Assembly (NCBI RefSeq): GCF_013404075.1
Contig: NZ_JACBJQ010000009.1
Location: forward strand, 62,001-126,000
DNA length: 64,000 bases
Direction: 5' to 3'
DNA from: Mycolicibacterium vinylchloridicum
GTDB lineage: Bacteria; Actinomycetota; Actinomycetes; Mycobacteriales; Mycobacteriaceae
In this document: piece by piece, positions 28,184 to 38,200 of the stretch
Numbering within the stretch: position 1 is the first letter of the stretch
Layout: every line of letters starts with the position of its first letter
The notes under the pieces: generated by a model
The model's database searches: none
Seen by the model: the letters and a program-made list of their open reading frames with translations, nothing else
What the model was told of the DNA's origin: nothing
Position numbers and translations under genes: made by a program

Positions 28184-29640
28184 CGTGCACCTCCTGGCCG
28201 GCCCGGTGATCGAGGAGTCGTCATGGCCTGCAAGTACTTCCACGGCGAGCTGACCAACTCACCGCTGACGCGCGCGGTGTAGTCGGCGACGTCGTTGAGG
28301 GTGAGGCTGCCGGACAACCATTTCTGGGCTACGTCGAAGTACCCGTTGGTGAGATCCTGGGCGCACTCGGTCCACGCGTCGACGGCGGCCGGGACGAAGT
28401 GGGTCGTCGCGGTTGCTCGAGGGACGACGGTGGACGGCTCTTCGGCAGGCGCTGCCGGTTTCTCGGTCGGGTCGGGCTGACCCGTCTTTGTCGGGTAGTC
28501 GAACTCCGCAGGGGTGGCCGGCGGATTGGCAGCCGAGCCGAGCAGGAAGTCTGCCGACGCGGTGCCGTATCCGCCGATGCATACCAGCCGGGCTTGCGCG
28601 AAGGCTGAGATGCCCTCGATGTGAACGACTTTCCGGGTGACCACTCGGACACCGCCCTGGCTGGGGTTTTTGGCCGGGTTTGTCACCGTGACATTGATGA
28701 ACCCGCGATCGACCCGCACCTGTCTGTCGCCGGCCTCGAAGTTCGACATGTCGAGGTCGTAGTTCATCTCCAACTCGGTGGGGCTCGCCATGTACGGGAA
28801 GAACTTCAACGGTGTCCGCAGTGTCGTGTCGCCGATCAGACGCACGGTTTCAAGCACCTGGCGCCAGTTGTCGGGCAGGATTCCAGGTGTCTGTTCTTGC
28901 ATGTCGACGAACAGCTTGCTGTAGTCCTCGTCCCAGTTGAAAGGATTGACAATGGCTTTCAGCTGATTGAGTGAGATGTCGGCCGAATTGAACTTGGTAT
29001 CGACAATCACCGATTGGTAGCCGTCGACCGTCACCACTGCCGTCTGGCACAGCGGCGCAGTCATCTTCTCTCCGCCGCGGATGGGCGACGCCACAGCTGC
29101 CGGTCGCACCACCCTGTCGAAGTCAGATGCTCGCACGAACGCACTCGCGACGTCCTGCAGAAGTCCGTCGTCTCTGGCTGCCCTGGCGTTGCCCTGGCGA
29201 TCTCCCGCGGATGGGGATTCGTACGGCGCAAGCGCCGCGAGCGATCCGACAAGCGCCTCACCGAAATCTGCGCCGGAATTGTCCAACGCAGGCAACGAAT
29301 TGGAGGCGACCGCCCGGAGCCGCTCTGCTGCCGAGATGCCGTACCACAGCCGGGCTTTCTGAGCCGGCGTCAGTCGTCCCGTGTTCTCGTCGGCGTCCCA
29401 GGTGGCGATTCCGGTCAGCGCGCGATCGAGGTTCGGTTCTGTGCGAACGTCAGCGGGGAAGTACTTGCGCTCGAGTTCCCCGTACCAGTCGGGGTTGGCT
29501 GCCGACAACCCCGGCATGAGTTTCTCTGCCGCCGCCAATACGTCTGCGTCGTCTGATTCACGAGCGGCGCGGTCTATCGCGCCGAAAACTTCGAGAATGT
29601 CGCGAACCGGATTCGCGCGAACTGGTTCTACTGATGCCAT
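28180..29640 (-). CDS. Unrecognised 486-residue protein, first gene of the leftward operon
   Basis: No family was recognised. The N-terminal ~170 residues are helical and acidic (IDRAARESDDADVLAAAEKL, YGELERKYFPADV). The middle is mixed, with a beta-rich stretch VRVDRGFINVTVTNPAKNPS. A Pro/Thr/Ala-rich linker (near residues 385-420) precedes a C-terminal helical segment (VDAWTECAQDLTNGYFDVAQKWLSG is split over it) that recalls granule- or membrane-associated helices. There is no signal peptide. GGGGGCGG before ATG 29640 is a fair ribosome site. It leads an operon with the 171-residue protein, the cyclase and the flavoprotein, all overlapping or within 6 bases. Confidence 0.78.
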   Translation of the reverse strand: MASVEPVRANPVRDILEVFGAIDRAARESDDADVLAAAEKLMPGLSAANPDWYGELERKYFPADVRTEPNLDRALTGIATWDADENTGRLTPAQKARLWYGISAAERLRAVASNSLPALDNSGADFGEALVGSLAALAPYESPSAGDRQGNARAARDDGLLQDVASAFVRASDFDRVVRPAAVASPIRGGEKMTAPLCQTAVVTVDGYQSVIVDTKFNSADISLNQLKAIVNPFNWDEDYSKLFVDMQEQTPGILPDNWRQVLETVRLIGDTTLRTPLKFFPYMASPTELEMNYDLDMSNFEAGDRQVRVDRGFINVTVTNPAKNPSQGGVRVVTRKVVHIEGISAFAQARLVCIGGYGTASADFLLGSAANPPATPAEFDYPTKTGQPDPTEKPAAPAEEPSTVVPRATATTHFVPAAVDAWTECAQDLTNGYFDVAQKWLSGSLTLNDVADYTARVSGELVSSPWKYLQAMTTPRSPGRPGGAR

Positions 29641-29722
29641 TGGCCGCCCCCAACCATGTTTGCGCAGCTAGCATAACGTGATTGCGCGTCAATACGCGAG
29701 AGATTTCTGACGGGGGGTCAGG
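29641..29722. promoter_or_regulatory. Shared divergent promoter region of the cyclase/prenyl-synthase cluster
   Basis: These 82 bases lie between the leftward four-gene operon and the rightward two-gene operon, and must drive both unless promoters lie within the genes. GCGC occurs on both sides of an AT-richer core containing GCTAGCATAACGTGATT (29668-29684). No clear consensus boxes could be assigned. The short distance suggests coordinated control of both arms. Confidence 0.5.
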
Positions 29723-30409
29723 GTGGACAGCGCGAACAACGGCGAGATGCACGATGTGCCTTGGGCGTCGATCTTCGATCCCGCGGCGAACGTAAGAGCT
29801 CTTACGGCCGTTCAGGCAGAAGGCTTTCGGGCCGCCAGCGAACTCGTCGACCGTTTCGTGCACATGGTGGCAACTCGGCCCGACGGCAGTGCGGCCTCAG
29901 TCCGGGCCTCGGCGCCGTTATCCAACGAGCAACGAGCAGATCTGTTGGGTGCCACCGATCTAGAACCGCTGATCAGATCGTGGTGGGCGATGGCCGGTCA
30001 GTTCCTCATGGGTGGGGCGCCGCAAACTCCGGCTGCCACCGCGGGGATCTCGCCCGCGTTGGACTTCACCGGCACCACGGCCTCGGGCAGAGTGGAGTTC
30101 GAAACTGAGGCTGGTGATCCAGCAACGGCGGAGGTGTGGTTGCACAACGCCGCTGATCATGATTTGGGACGGATTCGCCTGCGGTGCAGCGAGTTGATGG
30201 CGGCTGACGGATCGGTGATCTCCTCGCAGGCTTGTCGGATCAATCCGAAGGCCGTCCCGGTGCCGGGTCGGTCGAGTCGCGGCGTGGGCATCACCGTCAA
30301 AGTCGCGAAGAAGACCAAGGCCGGGTTGTATCGCGGCTCGATCTTGGTCGAGGGCCGCCCGGAACTGTGGTTGCCGGTGGCATTGACCGTCCGCGCGGCC
30401 GGCGAATGA
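29723..30409 (+). CDS. Unrecognised protein with helical N-terminus and Ig-like C-terminus (228 aa)
   Basis: No family was recognised. Residues ~18-50 form a phasin-like amphipathic helix (AANVRALTAVQAEGFRAASE). Residues ~120-225 look like a beta-sandwich: GRVEFETEAGDPATAEVWL, GVGITVKVAKKTKAGLY and the end LWLPVALTVRA, in the style of COG1470/Ig-fold domains. There is no signal peptide, so it is probably cytoplasmic or bound to a membrane or granule surface. It starts with GTG; GGGGGGTCAGG upstream is the ribosome site. The isoprenyl synthase start overlaps its stop (ATGA), so the two are coupled. Confidence 0.75.
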   Translation: MDSANNGEMHDVPWASIFDPAANVRALTAVQAEGFRAASELVDRFVHMVATRPDGSAASVRASAPLSNEQRADLLGATDLEPLIRSWWAMAGQFLMGGAPQTPAATAGISPALDFTGTTASGRVEFETEAGDPATAEVWLHNAADHDLGRIRLRCSELMAADGSVISSQACRINPKAVPVPGRSSRGVGITVKVAKKTKAGLYRGSILVEGRPELWLPVALTVRAAGE

Positions 30410-31458
30410 CCAGCATCGCCGACCGCTCGGATCTGACCGAGGCCGTCGAGTCCAAGCTCCGCGAGGTCGGTAAGGCGGTGCGCCGCGCGATGCTGGACGC
30501 GATGCCCGACGGTGAACCTGTGCAGTGGCTGTACGGTCCGATGCGGGAATACCCGTCGCGGGTGGGCAAGGCGCTGCGCCCTGCACTGTGTCTGTCGGCC
30601 GGCCGGGCCTTCGGGGCCGACCAGAAGGACCTTATCGGTATCGCCGTCGCAATCGAATTGCTGCACAACGCATTTCTGGTCCACGACGATATCGCCGACG
30701 GCAGCGAGATGCGCCGTGGCCGGCCCACCCTGATCGCCCGGCACGGGATGGCTGGTGCACTCAACGCCGGTGATGGCCTGGCCATCGTCGCCAGCCAGGT
30801 GCTGCGGCGGGCGACCCGCCGGCTCGACCGCGACATCGCCGACCAGGTGATGGAGGAGTTCGACATCATGGCGATGCGGACTCTGGAGGGTCAGGCCACC
30901 GAGCTCGGCTGGCAGCTCGACTGCGTCGAAGACCTGCGGCCCGCGGACTACCTCGACCTCATCATGCACAAGACCTGTTGGTACACCACGATTTATCCGC
31001 TGCGGGTCGGCGCCATCGTCGGATCCGGCGGAACTGCGGATCTGTCGCACATGATCCGGTTCGGCTTCCACTTCGGTGCGGCCTTCCAGATCCGGGACGA
31101 TTTGCTGAATCTGGTCGGCGACGAAAAGGACTACGGCAAGGAGATCCTCGGCGACATCTTCGAGGGCAAGCGCACGCTGACGCTGGTGCATCTGATGGCC
31201 AGCGCCCGGGGAGCCGATCGTGATGTGGTCCGAGACTATTTGCGGCGCAGTCGCGCCGAGCGGTCCGAAGAGCTGGTGCGGACCATTCGCTCGCTGATGG
31301 ACGACTACGGCAGCATCGAGTTCACCAGCGAATACGCCGAGGGAATTCTGCTGGTTGCGGAGGAGTATTTCGAGCAGGCCTTCTGCGATGCCCAGCAGGG
31401 TCCGGACTTGGATTTCCTGCGCTCACTGGTGCCCTACGTCTGGGAACGGTCGCGGTAG
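30406..31458 (+). CDS. Trans-isoprenyl diphosphate synthase
   Basis: This 350-residue enzyme condenses isopentenyl diphosphate onto an allylic primer. GKALRPAL binds the IPP diphosphate, the first Asp-rich motif is DDIAD (94-98), and the second reads DDLLN (231-235) within FQIRDDLLNLVGDEKDYGKE. MRRGRPT follows the first motif, as expected. The residue five before the first motif is Ala and the fourth before is Phe; I would not predict the chain length from this. The start ATG 30406 is chosen for its ATGA overlap with the previous gene. With the desaturase-like protein across the promoter it suggests an isoprenoid product. Confidence 0.9.
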   Translation: MTSIADRSDLTEAVESKLREVGKAVRRAMLDAMPDGEPVQWLYGPMREYPSRVGKALRPALCLSAGRAFGADQKDLIGIAVAIELLHNAFLVHDDIADGSEMRRGRPTLIARHGMAGALNAGDGLAIVASQVLRRATRRLDRDIADQVMEEFDIMAMRTLEGQATELGWQLDCVEDLRPADYLDLIMHKTCWYTTIYPLRVGAIVGSGGTADLSHMIRFGFHFGAAFQIRDDLLNLVGDEKDYGKEILGDIFEGKRTLTLVHLMASARGADRDVVRDYLRRSRAERSEELVRTIRSLMDDYGSIEFTSEYAEGILLVAEEYFEQAFCDAQQGPDLDFLRSLVPYVWERSR

Positions 31459-31530
31459 CCGTCGACGATCAAGAGCTACGGCTGTTGATGAACGGATTCG
31501 GCGCGTAGGCAACTGTTCTAGCGTCACGGG

Positions 31531-32871
31531 GTGGCCGGACGCCCGTCGCTTCGCACCGAGATGAGTGCGCATCGTTTCTTGCTGCGTCGGCTGGAGTACG
31601 CGGTTCTGGGGCGTCAGATGCCCAGCCGGCGCGACCCTCTTCGCGCGCAGAAGCTCTCGCTGCTGGCCGGCTGTGGGGTGGCGACCGGGATGCTGATTCT
31701 CGACGTGATCCTGGGGTTGTCCCGGCACGACCGGCTCCCCGACGACGCCGCCTTGGTGATGTCGCGGCAATCCGGAACGCTCTTCGTCCGGGTCGACGGC
31801 GTGCTGCGTCCGGTGGCGAACCTGACATCGGCTCGATTGATCCTCGGCTCGCCGGCGACCCCACGTCTGGTCGACGACGCCGCGCTCAGGAGTGTGGCCG
31901 ACGGTCCGACGCTGGGCATCCCGGGGGCACCGCGGAGGCTGGGGGAGGTGACTTCACCGCCGGATCTGCTGTGGGCGGTCTGCGACAGTTCCGACGGACT
32001 GACGACGGTTGCGGTCGGTGCCGACGCGGGGCCGGTTGCGCTGGACAGCCATGCGGCCGTCGTCGTCATCGTCGCGCACGGCGACGGGGCCATCTACCTG
32101 CTCTATGACGGCAAACGCGCGGTCATCGACCCTGCCGACCCGGCCACCGCACGCGCGCTGCACCTCGACGGCGCTGTTGTCAGGACGGTGTCGGCGACTC
32201 TTCTCAACGCGATCCCCGAAGTGCCGGCGATCGGCCCGCCCCCTGTTGCCGGGATGGGACAGCCGTCGGGGATTGCCGGCCTGCCCATCGGCGCCGTGGT
32301 AAGGGTCAACAGAACCGATGCTGTCGAGTACTTCGTCGTCCTTGCGGGCGGGCTGCAACGGGTCGGCCGGCTGGCCGCGGACCTCCTCCGCTTCGCCGAC
32401 CCCGCCGCCACCGAGATCGCCGACGTGGCGCCAGAGCTGATCGCACACAGCCCGCTGCTCGACGCCCTTCCGGTTGCCACCTACCCCGACGAACCGCCAC
32501 CTCTCGTCCAGACCGGCGACGAGCTTTGCGCGACATGGCAGTCCGGCGTGAGCGGCATTGCCGCCGGCCCGCCGGTGGCAGCCGCACCGTCCATCACCCT
32601 GGCCGGATCCGACGGCGACGGGCCCGGCGTCGACACCGTGCGGATGACGCCGGGCCGCACTCTGGACGTCACCGAGGCCGGCGCGGCGGTCCGCTACCTC
32701 GTCACGGATGCGGGAGTGCGCTTCCCTGTGGATGATTCGGCCGTGACGGCATTGGGGCTGACCGGTTCGGCCGCTGCACCGCCAGCGATCGTCGGCGCCT
32801 TGCCCGCGGGTCCCGAGCTGGCTCATGATGCTGCGTCAGTCGGCTGGGATGTTCTCGGGTCGGCGCCGTAA
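31531..32871 (+). CDS. eccB4: ESX-4 type VII secretion protein EccB4
   Basis: This 446-residue membrane-anchored component of the ESX-4 secretion complex has a short cytoplasmic start (HRFLLRRLEYAVLGRQMP), one membrane helix (KLSLLAGCGVATGMLILDVI spans it) and a large extracytoplasmic domain with repeats (YLLYDGKRAVIDPADPATARAL, VRVNRTDAVEYFVVLAGGLQRVG). GTG 31531 is the first start in frame. It converges with mycP4 and overlaps its 3-prime end by 36 bases. The gene order eccB4, mycP4, eccD4, eccC4, Rv3446c-type, esxU, esxT equals that of M. tuberculosis. Confidence 0.94.
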   Translation: MAGRPSLRTEMSAHRFLLRRLEYAVLGRQMPSRRDPLRAQKLSLLAGCGVATGMLILDVILGLSRHDRLPDDAALVMSRQSGTLFVRVDGVLRPVANLTSARLILGSPATPRLVDDAALRSVADGPTLGIPGAPRRLGEVTSPPDLLWAVCDSSDGLTTVAVGADAGPVALDSHAAVVVIVAHGDGAIYLLYDGKRAVIDPADPATARALHLDGAVVRTVSATLLNAIPEVPAIGPPPVAGMGQPSGIAGLPIGAVVRVNRTDAVEYFVVLAGGLQRVGRLAADLLRFADPAATEIADVAPELIAHSPLLDALPVATYPDEPPPLVQTGDELCATWQSGVSGIAAGPPVAAAPSITLAGSDGDGPGVDTVRMTPGRTLDVTEAGAAVRYLVTDAGVRFPVDDSAVTALGLTGSAAAPPAIVGALPAGPELAHDAASVGWDVLGSAP

Positions 32872-34155
32872 TCGGACGGACGCGGCGGCGATCACACCAG
32901 CCAGGCACAGCGCCGCACCGGTCGCGGCGACCGCATAGGGACGCTGCGGACTCCGACCACCGGCCGCGGGCGCGGCTGGTGGATGTGTCCGGGACGGGGC
33001 TGGGGTCGCGGTCTGGTCGCTCAGCGCGGCAACGGGATCGATGACGCCGCTGCCGACGGCTGCGGTCCACCCGCCGGCGGGGTGGTGTGCGGTGGTCTCG
33101 ATGCGGGTCATCACCTGGCGTGCCGACAGCCGGGGGAATCGCGACCGGACGAGGGCCACCAGACCGCTGACCAGGGGTGCGGCGTAGCTGGTTCCCGAAA
33201 TCGAGGCCTTGCCTGCTGGTGTGGGCATCGTGTCGATCACGCCGTCGCCGGCTGGATCCAGGGAGATGATGCGTTCCCCGGGCGCCGCGACGTCGACCCA
33301 CGGACCGTGCAGGCTGAACTCCGAGGGGGTGCCGTCCGATGCCACCGAGGCGACCGTCAGGACGTAGTCGTCGTACCACGCCGGGCTGGCGATCGTGGTG
33401 GGCGCCGCCGCGGTGTTCTGGCTCGGGCATTGACCGTCCCCGCCGACATTGCCCGCCGCGGTCACCACAACCGCGTCTTTCACGTCGACCGCGTACGACA
33501 GCGCGGCACCGAGCGCCCTGTCGTCCAGCGTGGACTCCGCGCAGGCCACCGAGGAGATGTTCAGCACCGAAGCGCCCATATCGGCCGCGGTGCGAACCGC
33601 CATGGCCAAGGTGCTGACATCGCCGAACCCGTGGGCCGCCGGTTCTGACAACGGGCCGAATTTGTTGCTGGACTGCCGGATTGCGATCAACGTGGACTCG
33701 GGGGCGAGACCGGTGAATCCGGTCGGATCGGTCCGGTCGGGTGCCGCCGCGATGATGCCGGCGACCACCGTTCCGTGCCCGTCGCAGTCCTCGTTGCCGC
33801 CGCCGCCCGACACGTAATCCCCGCCGGGGATGACGTGAGACAAGCGACGATGCGCGGCGACCCCGGTATCGATGACCGCCACCCGTTGTCCCGCGCCGCG
33901 CGTCAGCCGCCAGATCGCGGGCATGTCGAAACCCGCCAGCTGCGTTGCCGCTGCGCCGGAACCGCTGACCGGCATCGGCACGGCGCACGTTTCGCGCTGC
34001 TCGGTCGGCTGCGGTGGGGCCGGAGGTGCCGGCGGCGGCAGAAGTGAGTTGTCGATGGCCGGTGGGCTGACCGCGAACGCCGGTGGCGTGCACTGCGTGG
34101 AGACGATCAGAACCACCGCAGTCGCCGCCGCCAGTCGGACGCCTCGGACGGTCAC
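32836..34155 (-). CDS. mycP4: ESX-4 subtilisin-like mycosin protease MycP4
   Basis: The protein has 439 residues. A secretion signal (RLAAATAVVLIVST) leads to a Pro-rich segment and an S8 peptidase domain with catalytic Asp96 (VIDTGVA), His127 (DGHGTVVAG) and Ser323 (GTSYAAP). A C-terminal membrane helix (YAVAATGAALCLAGVIAAASV) ends in a basic tail. Mycosins sit outside the membrane and stabilise the ESX complex. GTG 34155 overlaps the eccD4 stop (GTGA), so the longer upstream frame is not used. Its 3-prime end overlaps eccB4. Confidence 0.95.
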   Translation of the reverse strand: MTVRGVRLAAATAVVLIVSTQCTPPAFAVSPPAIDNSLLPPPAPPAPPQPTEQRETCAVPMPVSGSGAAATQLAGFDMPAIWRLTRGAGQRVAVIDTGVAAHRRLSHVIPGGDYVSGGGGNEDCDGHGTVVAGIIAAAPDRTDPTGFTGLAPESTLIAIRQSSNKFGPLSEPAAHGFGDVSTLAMAVRTAADMGASVLNISSVACAESTLDDRALGAALSYAVDVKDAVVVTAAGNVGGDGQCPSQNTAAAPTTIASPAWYDDYVLTVASVASDGTPSEFSLHGPWVDVAAPGERIISLDPAGDGVIDTMPTPAGKASISGTSYAAPLVSGLVALVRSRFPRLSARQVMTRIETTAHHPAGGWTAAVGSGVIDPVAALSDQTATPAPSRTHPPAAPAAGGRSPQRPYAVAATGAALCLAGVIAAASVRLRRRPENIPAD

Positions 34156-35150
34156 TGACCGAACCCGGGCAACGTCGTGAATGCGCCGGCCGCAGCGGCC
34201 GCCGAGGGGACGACGGCCACGGCGACCGCGAGGTCGAGTATCGCGGTCGCGCGTCGCACAATCCGGGGCAATGACCACCGGCGGACCGTGCGGCATGCCC
34301 GCAACACCAGCGCTGAGAAGGTGACTGCGACGAAGACGCCTGCAGCGAGTGGGCGGATTGTGGTGGCTGCGGTGACGGCGGCGCCCAGGACCGCTCCCTC
34401 GTTGGCCGTCACGACGAGCATCGTCAGCCGCTGTCGAGCGGTCCTGGTTCGCGCTTCGATGTCGGCATCGGGCAGGGTTGGTGTCGACAATCCGGAACTG
34501 CGGACCGACAAGCGTGCTGACAGCGCGAGTAGAGCCAGCGAGCTCAGTCCCAGAATCGGGCCTGCGGCGGTCATGGACCACCAGCCCGCGACCGCACCAA
34601 CTGCTGCCGCCGAAGCCGTCATCGTCACTGCGGCGAGTGGAAGGAAAACCATTGGGGCACAGTCCAACAAGCGCCACACGAACAGCGACGTCGCGGACAT
34701 GGCCGACATCGCGAGCAGGAAGCCAGGCGCACCGAGGTCACCCGGAGCGGCCAGCGCGGCTGCCAGACCCGCTAATGCGACCGACAACACACCGATCGTG
34801 GCGGCCGCCCGCTCGCGGGGCTCCGGCACCGTGGGGGTCGATGATGCCACGACATCGATGACCGCGGTACTCGCGTCGAATCGGGGTATCGGCTCCGGCC
34901 GCGCCACCGATGTCAGAAGCAGGAGGTCACCGTCACGAATCGCGCACTGCGCGAGGGTCATCGCCGGGTCGAGAACCTCCCCGGACACCCGGGTGAGGTG
35001 CGGATCGTAGTCGACCACCTCGTCACCGCCGACGAGTTCCACCATCTCACCTACCAGCTCCGCGACCGGCAGATGGGCAGGTAGCACGACGTCCACCTCG
35101 CGGTCGGCGGCGCGGATCGACAACCGGCGCAGCTCATCGATAGCAGTCAT
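34152..35150 (-). CDS. eccD4: ESX-4 membrane protein EccD4, shortened
   Basis: EccD is the main multi-helix membrane component of ESX systems. Residues ~1-95 are the ubiquitin-like domain (RLSIRAADREVDVVLPAHLP, VSGEVLDPAMTLAQCAIRDG). The rest holds about seven hydrophobic segments instead of the usual eleven, and the chain is 332 residues against about 467 for the M. tuberculosis protein (length from memory). There is no frameshift at the ends: the start is normal and the stop overlaps mycP4 (GTGA). An internal loss of ~130 residues is inferred. ATG 35150 was chosen over the GTG just before it. Confidence 0.88.
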   Translation of the reverse strand: MTAIDELRRLSIRAADREVDVVLPAHLPVAELVGEMVELVGGDEVVDYDPHLTRVSGEVLDPAMTLAQCAIRDGDLLLLTSVARPEPIPRFDASTAVIDVVASSTPTVPEPRERAAATIGVLSVALAGLAAALAAPGDLGAPGFLLAMSAMSATSLFVWRLLDCAPMVFLPLAAVTMTASAAAVGAVAGWWSMTAAGPILGLSSLALLALSARLSVRSSGLSTPTLPDADIEARTRTARQRLTMLVVTANEGAVLGAAVTAATTIRPLAAGVFVAVTFSALVLRACRTVRRWSLPRIVRRATAILDLAVAVAVVPSAAAAAGAFTTLPGFGQ

Positions 35151-35242
35151 CACCCCGCACGCTATCCAGCCCGCGGCGCCGCCGAACTCGGTTGTCCACA
35201 GGTGAATTGCCGAGCAGGGTCGGCGCTGTCTACCGTCCCTGC

Positions 35243-38200
35243 ATGAATCGGCCCGCCCGGGTGGCGCCGCAGTTCTCGACCGAGGATCTGCTCGTCACCG
35301 CGCTGCCGGTCAACCCGTCCCATGGCGGCGTGTTGCGATTCGTGCCGGTGTTGGGTCTTGGCGCGATGGTGGCTGTCGGCGCACTCATGTGGGGATCAGG
35401 GATGGTCTCGCGCGGGCCGACGGCCGTGATGCTCCCGGCGATGATGCTCGTATCGGCGGTGGGTATGGCGATCCACGTGGGTTCGCGACGGTCGGGCGGC
35501 AGCATCGACCGGCAGCGAAAGCGCTATCTGGCCGTGCTGGAACGGCTCAGCGGGCAGTTGTCCGACACCGCGCGACGCCAGCGTGCCGCTCTGCTGTGGA
35601 CGCACCCGGCGCCGTCGTCGTTGTGGACCTTGATCGGTGGGCAGCGCATGTGGGAGCGCGGCGCCACGGACTCGGACTTCTGCCATGTACGCGTCGGGCT
35701 CGGCAGGCAGAAGCTGGCCCGCCGCATCGTCGTTCCGGCCGTTGTGCCCCTCGACGAGCTAGACCCGGTGACCGCAGATGCGTTGCGCCGCATGGTGCAC
35801 TGCCATGCCACGATCGGCGAGGTGCCGATCGCGGTCGCCCTGCGCGGGGTGGGGGTGCTGCTGGTCGACGGCGACACGGACGGCGCACGTGCCTTCGTCC
35901 GTGCGGTCCTCTGCCAGCTCGCTGTGTTGCACGGCCCCGATGTGGTGGGTATCGCCGCGATCGTCGGCGGCGGGCGACGGCCTCAGTGGGACTGGCTGAA
36001 ATGGCTGCCGCACAACGCTTGTCCGCAGCGAGGGGAACCGATGGTGTACGAGTCGGCAGCCAGCGTTGCGGCGCAGCGGCGCCATGTGGTGGTGATCGTC
36101 GACGGCGCCGACCATCGGCTCGCGGCGGGTGCGGGAGTGACAGTCATCGGTGTCGGGCACCGGGCAGCTGACCCCCGCGCACTGCGGCTGCACGTCGATG
36201 CTGGCCGGCTCGGGGTCCGCAGCGGCCAGCACACCGAAGAGTTCGCGACCGCAGACGCCCTGACGATGGTGCAGGCGCGGATGTGCGCGCGTCGGCTCGC
36301 GCGGTATCGGCGCCACGCCTGCACGCCGGACGAGCTGCAGCGTTGGCGGACGGCACTGACCGCGAATCGGTATGCCCCGCTGCAGGTTCCGTTGGGAACC
36401 GCGGCAGACGGTGACATCGTCGAACTCGATATCAAGGAGGCCGCCGACGGCGGGAATGGACCACACGGCTTGTGCGTCGGCACAACCGGATCGGGGAAGT
36501 CGGAGCTGTTGCGCACGGTGGTGGCGGGGATGATCGCCCGCCATTCGCCGAACGACCTCAACCTGGTGCTGATCGATTTCAAGGGCGGGGCAACATTCCT
36601 CGGGCTGGAGCGGGTCAACCACGTCGCCGCCGTGATCACCAATCTTGCCGACGAAGCACACCTTGTGGAGCGCGCGAAAGAAGCGCTCGGTGGCGAGATC
36701 CACCGTCGTCAAACGCTGTTCCGCCGGGCGGGCAATGCCGTCAACCTCGCGTCCTATCGGCGACATCGGGAGGGTGATCCCGCACTTCCCGCCTTGCCGA
36801 CGCTGTTCATCGTCGTCGACGAGTTCGCCGAGCTGTTGGCTCACCAGCCGGATTTCGCGGAACTGTTCACCATGATCGGACGTGTCGGCCGCTCTCTCGG
36901 CGTGCATCTGCTACTGGCCAGCCAGCGGCTTGATGAGGGACGGCTGCGTGGCTTGGAGTCGCACCTGTCGTACCGCATCTGCTTGAAGACGGCGACGGCC
37001 GCCGAGTCCCGGGCTGTCCTTGGTGTCCCGGACGCCGCCGAGCTGCCCGCGACGCCGGGGTCGGCGCTGCTTCGCACCGCCGACGGACGGCTGGTTCACT
37101 TTCACGGCGCCTACCTCGGTGCTCGCACGCGGGATGCGGCCACGCCCACGCCGGCGAATCCCGCTGTGCGACTGTTCACGTCGGTGCCCGCTGCGCCGCC
37201 GGTTACCGGTGCCGACACGGGGCCGACGGCACTCGACGTGATCGTCGCACAGGCCCGCGGCCGGGGGAGCCCAGCTCATCAGGTGTGGTTGCCACCACTG
37301 GTGGCATCCCCGAGTCTCTCGGAGCTGGACCCCGGTGGGGGAGGAGAGCTGAGTGCGGCGGTCGGGCTGGTCGATCGGCCGTTCGAGCAGCGGTGGGCGC
37401 CGCTGGTGGTCGAGCTCGGCGGCGCGGGCGGCAACGCCGCGATCGTGGGTGCGCCGCAGAGCGGGAAGTCAACCGCTGTGCGCACGGTCATCACCGCACT
37501 GGCCAGCCGCCATGCCTCACGCCGGATCCAGTTCTACTGCCTGGATTTCGGCGGCGGCACCCTCGACGGGTTGCGCGCAATGCCGCACGTCGGGTCGGTG
37601 GCGAGCCGGCAGCAGCGGGAATTGGTGCGGCGAATCGTCAATCACGTCGGCGCGATCCTGTCCGGTCGGGAATCGCGGTGTGATGCTGACGAATACGGCG
37701 ATGTGGTTCTGGTGGTGGACGGTTGGTCGACGCTGCGTGAAGAGTTTCCCGATCTCGAGGCGACGATCACCGGCCACGCTGCCCGGGGCTTGTCCTTCGG
37801 TGTTCACGTAATCATCACCGCGGGACGGTGGGCCGATATCCGGCCGAGCCTCAAGGATCAGATCGGCACCAGAATCGAACTGCGCCTGGGGGATCCGGTC
37901 GACTCGGATATCGACCGCAAGCAGGCCTCGATGGTCCCGATCGGCCGCCCCGGACGGGGCATCACCCGCGACGGCAACCATTTCCTGATCGCCACGCCGG
38001 GCGGCGTCGAGGTGGCTCGCGCGGGTGCGTGGCAGGCGCCACCGGTTCGGTTGTTGCCCGGGCTGATCGAGCATCCGGCTGTCGTCAACCAAGCCCGCGA
38101 CGGCGCCGCGCGGATCCTGCTCGGCCTCGGCGAGGACCGACTCGAACCGGTCGGCGTCGACTTCGACCGACAGCCGCACCTGGTGATCCTGGGTGACGGC

